A DNA stretch of 64,000 bases from Polytrichum commune. Taxonomy: Eukaryota > Streptophyta > Polytrichopsida > Polytrichales > Polytrichaceae. The notes under the pieces are model-generated. The model was not told where the DNA came from. It saw only the letters and a list, made by a program, of their open reading frames with translations, and made no database searches. Positions 58,001-64,000 of the stretch are shown here, piece after piece (within the stretch, counting starts at the first letter, position 1; each line of letters starts with the position of its first letter). The position numbers were made by a program, and so were the translations under genes. The stretch covers positions 9,949,001 through 10,013,000 of the forward strand of contig OX485807.1 in assembly GCA_950295325.1 (NCBI GenBank), given 5' to 3'.

Positions 58001-60858
58001 AATCATTGAGTTACATGTTATGGATGATAACCGTGTTCAATGACTTTCTCATTGGAAAGTTAAATTGGATTTTATAAGAAATTAAGGCCTATTTAATGAA
58101 TGATTCTGATTTTGTATATGTAATGGAGACATTTATCACATTAAATTGAAAAGCTTAGTATAAAATACATGAGTCCATTTTCTAGCTTGCCGTTAATATT
58201 TGTACATTTTTTTCTTCTTCTTAAAGTTCTTGTAAATAAGGGACTTAAATTCATAATGACCCACACATGTCATTTAGATTTCCAATGAAAAGTCCAAACC
58301 CCAAGATTGGCAATCTGTTGCATACTGCTTTGTTGTTCGCACTAGGTAAGTGGTGGCCTTCATATTTGTAGTAGCTTAACAAAAAAAAAACTTGTGGATT
58401 GAACTGTAATAAACCACCAACTACTTTTTGAACCAAATTTTTAAAAAATAAAAAATAAATGATTGTGTAAGCTCATTACAAAAGTGGATTATACATATTC
58501 AAAACCATTGGGAGGTCATTCATCAAGTAACATACTCATGGGTTACATAAATGATGCTTTGCTGAAAAGAGAATCGGCGTGGGTCGCAAGGATTTTAGTT
58601 CAACGACCCTCCTTATCGGTGGAGGGTAAATGATGACATCATTTGACCGCTTGGTCTGGTAACAATGTGATGGCTTGAAGTAACCATCATTGCTTTACAC
58701 ATGCGCCCCCCCCCCCCCCCCAAATGTAGCTTCCACCATCAATGTAGCTTTCAATAGGAGAAAATGTTCACATGTGTTCGAGCCTCTCACATACATGAGA
58801 GGCAACAATATTAAACATAAGTTGATGACACGTTAGCCCTAATTCCAAATACATAAATTCATGCACCATTCTTGGACAACATTACCCCTAACAATGAACG
58901 GAAGAACTGACGGCAACTTACAAATGAAGTGGTTAGATTTGAGAAATTATTGGTACAAATTCAAGACTTCATGATAATTATTGATCCACTTAAAGGAATT
59001 TACATAATATTCCTCATTTAATAAAGAAAAACTGAAAGATGTCAATGTGTAAATGATTGGTCTTGGAAACACTAGGATCTTGACCGATTATGTCTAATAA
59101 TCTCCACACACATCGACCGTAATGAATTAGCAATTATATGTGTACCTTCAAATAAAGACATGGTAAAATCACAATGTAATCAATACTCATAGAGGATTTC
59201 AAGAGAGTACTTGTACATGCTACAACAAGGTAGCCAAGGATTTGTGGCACTCAAGTATTTTCATAGCTAGAGAGTTCTTCTTTTGCTTTCATCTTATCAG
59301 TAATAATGTTGTTACAATTTTTTTAAGCAATAAGCAATAAGATGGTCCCATGTCTCATGCGGGGTAGAAATACAAGCATGTTGGCAAACTCTTACAAAAC
59401 TTAACTTAGAACTAGGTTGTTGACTACCGTAACACAATAGCTGGTTCGTCCCCTGGCGAACGAATATTTATTTATTTTGAAAAAATAAGGTTCGCCTCTC
59501 AAAAAACTGAATTTCTCCATTTTCATTTTTAGCAAAAAAATCAGTAAAAATGACCTTAAATGGCTTAGAAACACCAAAAGATTGCAAAAATTAATTAATT
59601 TTATTTTCGTTTTTCTGTCTTCATAATTTCATAATTTTTACGTTTTTTATTTTTAGAATTATTTTTGAACGAACCAGCTATGGTACTACGGTATGCAATT
59701 TTGCCCCCCCCCCACACACACACACACACTATCATCATAATTTTTTTTTAATTAATTAATTTTATCATATCCTATCTATGGACCTTCGATAACACAATCT
59801 ATTGTGTATGCTCACTATAAGTATTTGATGGGATGATTGTTATGCATGTCATGAGATCAAATAAAAAGTTACATTTAAATATGTTGTCAAAATACAAATA
59901 ATTACATTTTATCTCATATCATTCTACTTATACAATGTAAACATAATAACATATTATGATATTTTTATTGACTATAATCTAAATTTTTGTTGAATATGTT
60001 ATCAACATGTTTGAAAATTTTGTGCAAAATAAATAGTAATATGAAACATGGCTATGACAATATATAATATTGACTTGCTGCATGTTACACACATTATTAA
60101 TAAAAATGCTATGTGGAATTGAGTGCCACATTTGGCCTTGGTGACACTTGTAGGAGGTTAAAATATAGGCCTTAAAATATCCATAGCCACATTATGGTTC
60201 CTTCCCACTTTTTTATTTATTTACAGAATAACAAATGCCTCATAATAGGTAAGAGGGGACAAAAGCGTCTTACGTGCCAACTTGAAGGTGCTTACTTGAA
60301 ACTAAGCTCCATGGGTACCTCTTGATGGACTCATCCAATACTTGTTACCGGATGACTATACTTAAGTTCCATGAATCCCCAGCTAAATAATACCCTTTCT
60401 TACACTCTTGTTAGTTCGTACATGGTATGAAGAGTCCACCCCCGAGCATATACATCAGAATGTTACCTAGCCTTTGAGTTAGTAACATGATTGGCGTTAC
60501 AACATTTATGGTATTTAATATCACTTACTTTTTGAAAATTATGCAATGCTATAAGTATATTATATAGATCTTAATTTTAAACAACAAAGGTTGAATTAAT
60601 TGTTTTGACATATAAAACATGCAGGTCTTTGCTTGGTCAAAACTCACTCTAACAATAATAAGTTACAAGCATTGCGTAACTTTGTATAGAAAGTGACACT
60701 AAATACCATAAACGGTGTACTACAAGGAATCCCAAACATTGTTGACCCACATGAGCCTTATTGGGGCTCAAGGACCAATTATCAAAGAACCAGTGCTCTC
60801 ATTTTATAGATTTAAATGCCAATATGATAGTGGCAAACTCTTCATAACATTATTTAGA
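55077..60858. other. Unassigned AT-rich region
   Basis: No supported gene. Overlapping plus-strand frames at 55231-55718 have no recognisable domain. Notable simple sequences are the TACA/TG tract at 56190-56237, 16 C at 58706-58721 and an AC run near 59713-59729. Confidence 0.4.
56190..56237. repeat. Compound microsatellite (TACA)n(TG)n
   Basis: About six TACA units (56190-56213) pass directly into twelve TG units (56214-56237). Confidence 0.95.
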
Positions 60859-60982
60859 TCCATAACAATGTTATGTGGGACCGACAATATTCCACAGAAC
60901 ATTCTTTGTTTTTTCCACATTCATATTGAAATCCAAGAATATTTTGTAAAATATTGTCAGTCCCACATAACATTGTTATGGA
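60859..60982. repeat. 124-bp foldback with 33-bp inverted arms
   Basis: Arms 60859-60891 and 60950-60982 are inverted copies, beginning TCCATAACAATGTTATGTGG and differing at one position, around a 58-bp AT-rich loop. The arms contain the smaller palindrome CATAACAATGTTATG. It resembles a short MITE, or a locus able to make hairpin RNA. Confidence 0.85.
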
Positions 60983-61127
60983 TATGAATAATGTTATGTT
61001 ATGTTATGAGGCATCACTGTAGTATTGTTGCCTATCTTAATGCCTTAAACCAACACACATTTTGTACATTATATCGAGCACAAAAAAATCTATCCAAATA
61101 TCCCACGTATTCTCAAATAGATTGCAC

Positions 61128-61463
61128 TGGTTATGGTAAATATGGTGGGTAAATCTACAAAATGCTTTACCATGGGTAGCTTTATAATGTGGCCCACACT
61201 ATCAGACACTGTCAAGAGGATTAGTGTACAACCGCAACCAATATAGAATAATAATATAAAATAAAGAGAAAAACAAATAAAGAACTAAAATTATAGGTGT
61301 AGTATAAAATATTTATTGTAATAGACATGTAATGTGGTCCACGTTATTACCATTGGACGGTAAATAATGTAAGCTGGAAAATAATGTGCACCCACACTAT
61401 TATCCCCAACGAATATAGTGTGTAAGTAAGCTCCTTATTGCCCACATTATTTTACCATAACTG
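61128..61463. mobile_element. MITE-like element (about 336 bp)
   Basis: The ends TGGTTATGGTAAATATGGTG (61128 onward) and, inverted, CAGTTATGGTAAAATAATGT (61463 backward) form imperfect terminal inverted repeats of ~25 bp. The interior repeats the theme AATGTGG(G/T)CCAC and TTTACCATGG several times. No coding sequence is present. A target duplication could not be fixed. Confidence 0.5.
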
Positions 61464-62006
61464 TTGTCCTTAGTAATGTCATATGACAAACTTTTACATA
61501 TTTGCTTTTACATTCCATTGCAGAACTTTTACTTTATTATAATTGTAGTGCCTTTCAGTGAAATCAAGCGAACAATCGTACCATCATAAGTTAATATACA
61601 TACAGAAGTTAAAGATTGCGCTTTGTCTTTTTGGGGCAGCCAAGAGTCACAGTGTGTTGCTTGCTGCATGCTTTCTGAATAATAATTTCAGTTTTCTTGA
61701 GAGTGTGCATGAAAATTCCAATACTCTTGAAAGACTGACTGAGGCTTATTTAGGTTTTATGCTTTGAGTATGTTGGGTGAGTAGCAGGGTAACACATAAG
61801 TCTTCCTTCCTTCCGAATGCTCACTTGGTTAATATTTCTAATGGGCGCACCGCAGAAACGGTTTCTCCTCTCATCTGCACTTTAAAAATAAAGATTCGCA
61901 CCAATGCCCCAGGGGTGCTTACTTGCTATGTAGATCAGTCCAGTTCGCTCGTGCAGCAAAATTCATCATCAGCGTCATCCACTCGCCATCGCGTGTATCA
62001 TGTGTC

Positions 62007-62060
<54 letters not shown>

Positions 62061-62787
62061 TGAAGTGTAAGCAGGTTATTAGGTGCACATTGCAGATCAA
62101 AGGTGGCACCGTTGCCAAGCAGGTATGGTAACTTTCCTTCCCAAATTTTGTGTGTGTGTCTTGTCTGTTGTGGATTTTGCCACTGTCTGAGTTATGGGTT
62201 ACTGTGGTAAGTAACTTCAAGCACCTTCAACCTGGCCAAGCTCTCGAGTCAGGTTGAGAATTTTACAGTGAAGGCTTCGGGAGGTGACTGGAGGATGGAT
62301 GGGCGGTTACGGACTTCTTTTATACTTATTAGTTGATGATGGTGGAGCGGGAGGGTTGGGCTAGCGGGAGTGGTGCAAGTGATGTTTTTGGATCGAATGA
62401 GGAGTAAAGTAGCGGTGCAGATTTGGATCACAGCTCCGACTTGTGAAGTTCAATCTTGTGTCGGAGAGGAGCTCCATGGGGACATTGTTTCACTTTCTAA
62501 TATGTGATGAGAGCTTCCCGTTCTCAAGTTGCTCGGAGCTTGCAACATCACATGAGTAGCCTGACACTCGGTTTGCAGGAATTTGTGGAAGGTGCCATCG
62601 ACAAGAAGAATCATCATCGCCTCAGTTGCATTATTTGGGACTCCAGAGAGAGCAGGTTGGAGTACTGAACAGGGGAGGGGATCTTTGGAGGAGGAGGAGG
62701 AGTCTTGGGAATTTGGAGACGACAAGTATGCAGTTGTAGGTTGTGTTTTTTGTTTGTGAAGTACAGGGCGAGTGAAAAAACTTAGTC
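61464..62787. other. Region upstream of the transporter-like exon
   Basis: No coding region is supported. It includes (GA)25 at 62009-62058, which as GAGA/CT-rich sequence is common in plant promoters and 5' leaders. It may hold promoter and 5' leader of the downstream exon; no clear TATA box was identified. Confidence 0.4.
62009..62058 (+). repeat. (GA)25 microsatellite
   Basis: An uninterrupted GA dinucleotide run of 25 units, about 730 bp upstream of the candidate start codon at 62788. Confidence 0.97.
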
Positions 62788-63204
62788 ATGGCGGCCCGTG
62801 TGGACGTGGATGATGGTGTGCAAACGAGGCTGATCACCGACAATGGGGAGGAGAGTGAAGTAGGTGGCCACCAGACTGGTTCTTGCGGAAGTGATGGGTT
62901 TGTGTGTGAAAGTTTGTCTGTGGACGACATGCTTGTGAAGTGGGTAGGGGAGTTCGGACTAGCGCAGCTGGCCCACTTTATTGCAGTCAGCTTTGCTTGG
63001 ACTCTCGAGGGATTGCACACCTTTGTGATGGTTTTTGCAGACCACCAGCCTGCTTGGCAATGTCGAAAGCCCGCATTGCTTTCTTCTTCCATCAAAAACG
63101 TCCTTGCTATGGCAGGTCTGGCTTTTTTCTACCCCAAGTGCACTTCTGCTCATAATCTAGAGATTGCGGCTATTAATGAAATCCTTGCAGGGATTCGAGC
63201 TTAG
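62788..63204 (+). CDS. Organic cation/carnitine transporter-like N-terminal exon (partial or broken)
   Basis: The frame starts at ATG 62788 in good plant context (GTCATGGCGG). Residues 43-92 (LSVDDMLVKWVGEFGLAQLA, HFIAVSFAWTLEGLHTFVMV, FADHQPAWQC) closely follow the N-terminus of plant OCT-family major-facilitator transporters: a short SxDxML..VGEFG cytosolic helix, the first membrane segment (about residues 62-84), and the FADxxPAWxC start of the extracellular loop. Residues 93-138 do not fit the family and the frame then stops, while an intact protein has about 500 residues. Either an intron begins near 63114 (GCAG|GTCTGG) or the gene is truncated by the repeat that follows. Calling it host rather than transposon is an inference. 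Confidence 0.6.
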   Translation: MAARVDVDDGVQTRLITDNGEESEVGGHQTGSCGSDGFVCESLSVDDMLVKWVGEFGLAQLAHFIAVSFAWTLEGLHTFVMVFADHQPAWQCRKPALLSSSIKNVLAMAGLAFFYPKCTSAHNLEIAAINEILAGIRA

Positions 63205-64000
63205 GGTGATGTCATGAGCGTGATCGGTGGTTGAAAACATAGAGGTTAGGGGAGAATCTGTATAGATGATTTAATTCCTGGACTACTGAAGTCTCGTTTG
63301 AGTAGGTGATGCAAACTCCATTGCCGTGATGATGGTAACCGGCAGATCAGACATAACAGACGAGGTTGAATGTAAAATTAGGCAACAATATTAAATTGGC
63401 TCCATCTTAGGTTTGTGTGAGCACCAATCGACCCTTGATATTCCTGAGCCTGGTCACATGGTATGAGATGCCGGTAGAATTGGATAAAAATCCTAATTGG
63501 CTCAATCTTGGGTTTGTCAGCACCCATTGACCTTTGATTCTACTGAACCTGAGGGCATGGTATTAAGATGCCATTGTTTGCAGAAGTTTGTCGGGTGTAG
63601 CATCATGATTCTGTGTTGAATGCACGTGACAGTACTAGCTTATCTCCTTGTTTGGGTTGTAAAGGGAATCAGAAATTACAGATGCTTAAGATGACCATCA
63701 ATGATATTCTTACAGGGGTTGACCTTAGGGTACCGTCATGAGAGTGATAGCTGGTTGGAAGCTCGAGCTTATGCAAAAACCTTTATAGATCTTTAATTCT
63801 TGGATTCCTGAAGTTTCATTTTAGTAAGTGGTGGAAGCTCCTTTGTTGTAATGGTGGTAAGCAGCTGATCATACATATGAGAAGTAGCTGAAAGTAGAAT
63901 TAGGTAGCAAGTTCAACAGCGCTCTATCTTATGTTTGTGTCAGCATCCATCGACCCTTGATTCTCCTGAACCTGGTGACATGGTAATAAAATTCCATTGT
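63155..64000 (+). repeat. Degenerate ~520-bp tandem repeat running off the window
   Basis: The sequence from GGGTGATGTCATGAGCGTGAT (about 63203) recurs as GGGTACCGTCATGAGAGTGA (about 63728), and similarity extends through CTTTAATTCTTGGATTCCTGA to ACCTGGTGACATGG. Within it, a ~80-bp block (TTGGCTCCATCTTAGGTTTG...GAGCCTGGTCACATGG, in separate parts) is present three times, near 63395, 63495 and 63920. It begins inside the last 50 bases of the transporter-like frame. Confidence 0.75.

Noticed and set aside
62450-63095. Minus-strand frames opposite the transporter-like exon
   Set aside because: They overlap the better-supported plus-strand frame and show low-complexity Ser/Thr/Pro sequence without motifs.

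Overview
This window looks like the repeat-rich part of a land-plant nuclear genome. The reasons are spliced coding remnants with GT-AG introns, several classes of plant transposable element (Ty3/gypsy LTR elements, an En/Spm CACTA element of TNP2 type, a Mutator-like element, a LINE, short foldback elements), long homopolymer and dinucleotide tracts, and one exon resembling the N-terminus of plant organic cation/carnitine transporters. The species cannot be named from sequence alone. A large-genome plant is suggested because about 36 kb is nested or adjacent transposons and only one candidate host gene is visible.

Positions 1-35582 are a stack of insertions. A plus-strand LINE with both an apurinic-type endonuclease and a C-terminal restriction-like endonuclease domain runs from 4852 to about 24.3 kb. 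It is cut at its left by a minus-strand Ty3/gypsy element (A; 1-4851, with a 975-bp LTR and tRNA-iMet primer site). It is cut again at 9832/22934 by a 13.1-kb insertion carrying a minus-strand TNP2 (CACTA) transposase. That transposase is itself split by a 2048-bp solo LTR (12989-15036, target duplication GATGC). A second minus-strand Ty3/gypsy element (B; 24568-35582) carries an LTR of the same family as the solo LTR, and its pol gene is split by a 2849-bp TG...CA element (27137-29985, duplication GATGG). In both cases the interrupted frame resumes cleanly once one target copy is discounted. All coding regions here are broken by stops, frameshifts or loss of catalytic residues.

Positions 35583-49506 hold no recognised gene. 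The main structure is a roughly 320-bp satellite with poly-C/poly-G tracts (38.16-43.74 kb) whose units run one way to about 41.25 kb and the opposite way afterwards, forming a large inverted array that contains a small foldback element. A 309-bp tandem duplication follows at 47.26-48.0 kb.

Positions 49517-55066 are a complete Mutator-like DNA transposon with a perfect 10-bp target duplication (GGTTTATGAG) and inverted termini. It carries two divergent gene remnants. One is a leftward ORF ending in a SWIM zinc finger. The other is a rightward multi-exon gene with a DGNHR motif like that of ParB/sulfiredoxin-fold proteins. Between them lie six copies of a GGCCGTTAACGGCC palindrome at regular spacing. 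This arrangement is the most interesting thing in the window.

Positions 55077-64000 are mostly AT-rich non-coding sequence with a 124-bp perfect foldback, a 336-bp MITE-like element, a (GA)25 tract, the transporter-like exon (62788-63204) and a degenerate ~520-bp tandem repeat running off the window end.
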